From Parapedobacter deserti (GTDB taxonomy: Bacteria; Bacteroidota; Bacteroidia; Sphingobacteriales; Sphingobacteriaceae), in contig NZ_JBHRTA010000038.1 in the NCBI RefSeq assembly GCF_042646065.1, positions 434,001 to 498,000 of the forward strand: DNA of 64,000 bases, in the 5' to 3' direction. Every line of letters starts with the position of its first letter. The stretch's first letter is position 1. A program made the position numbers and the translations under genes. A model generated the notes under the pieces. The model saw nothing but the letters and a program-made list of their open reading frames with translations, ran no database searches and had not been told where the DNA came from. Shown here in pieces: positions 63,742-64,000 of this stretch.

Positions 63742-64000
63742 ATGGATAGAAGGAAAAAGGAGTTTAAGCAATCAAGGAGGAACTTTCTGAAACATACCGC
63801 CTTTGCGGCTTCAGCATTGCCGCTTTCTCGATCCTTTCAGTGGCCGGATATCGGTAAACAGCCTGATGGTGGACGGGGCGTTCCGCTTCGTTGGCTGGGC
63901 CAGCCCGTATCCGTCATACCACGAGGTATCACTTGGGGGGTGCCCTGGGAAAAGGGCGAGTTGGGTGGCGCCGACGGACTCCTGCTAAAAGCAGACGGAG
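63742..64000 (+). CDS. Tat-exported protein, probable exo-rhamnogalacturonan lyase family, N-terminal part
   Basis: Begins at the ATG at 63742 and runs off the right edge, giving 86 residues. The twin-arginine signal is SRRNFLKHTAFAASALPL (Arg12-Arg13). After it come VPLRWLGQPVSVIPRGITWGVPW and GADGLLLKADG, which resemble the first RIFT-barrel domain of exo-rhamnogalacturonan lyase (PcRGLX-type) proteins. This would fit the rhamnose theme and point to rhamnogalacturonan-I. The fit rests on a short stretch, so the product name is tentative; the Tat signal is clear. Confidence 0.65.
   Translation, partial: MDRRKKEFKQSRRNFLKHTAFAASALPLSRSFQWPDIGKQPDGGRGVPLRWLGQPVSVIPRGITWGVPWEKGELGGADGLLLKADG

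Noticed and set aside
1..64000. CRISPR arrays, tRNA or rRNA genes, insertion sequences, prophage
   Set aside because: No spaced direct repeats, no cloverleaf-like sequences noted by eye, no transposase or integrase frames; a covariance-model search could still find small RNAs.

Overview
The window reads as chromosomal DNA of a Bacteroidota bacterium, probably a Sphingobacteriaceae member (a Parapedobacter-like organism is my guess, not a result). Reasons: three SusC/SusD pairs, a FecR anti-sigma/ECF sigma pair, promoter boxes of the Bacteroidota type (TTTG / TAnnTTTG), weak or absent Shine-Dalgarno sequences, and atpD-atpC standing apart from the rest of the ATP synthase genes. I see no tRNA, rRNA, CRISPR array, integrase or insertion sequence.

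Layout. 1-768 is the truncated start of an ABC ATPase. 922-7517 is a leftward isoleucine/valine operon (ilvE-ilvD-ilvB-ilvN-ilvC). 7897-9674 is atpD-atpC, with a clear promoter and terminator. 9675-10211 is a gene-poor stretch with short tandem repeats. 10212-10820 is an uncharacterised membrane coiled-coil protein. 11004-18221 is a rightward L-rhamnose operon: transporter, fused rhamnulose-1-phosphate aldolase/lactaldehyde dehydrogenase, isomerase, kinase and an FMN-dependent lactate dehydrogenase-like enzyme. 18544-21267 is a secreted GH78 rhamnosidase. 21342-22817 holds a flavoprotein and a convergent stand-alone GroES-like protein. 23034-29641 is a complete six-gene ebo cluster (eboA-eboF), compactly arranged, with an operator-like tandem palindrome in its leader. 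29724-64000 is a large polysaccharide utilisation region: a second GH78, an ECF sigma/FecR pair, three SusC/SusD pairs, a GH2, a GH106, two divergent GH78-like enzymes in tandem, an AraC regulator, a PhyH dioxygenase/TIM-barrel pair, a DUF6250 lipoprotein and, at the edge, a Tat-exported protein resembling the start of exo-rhamnogalacturonan lyases.

How it fits together. The right half probably strips L-rhamnose from a rhamnose-rich plant polymer; rhamnogalacturonan-I is the likeliest candidate given GH78, GH106, GH2, DUF6250 and the putative lyase. Oligosaccharides enter through the SusCD systems, and released rhamnose enters by RhaT and is broken down to dihydroxyacetone phosphate and lactate, then pyruvate, by the rha operon. 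Lying inside this rhamnose-dedicated territory is the ebo cluster, a conserved gene set of poorly understood function thought to act in metabolite handling or transport. It is the part of the window least explained by known biology.
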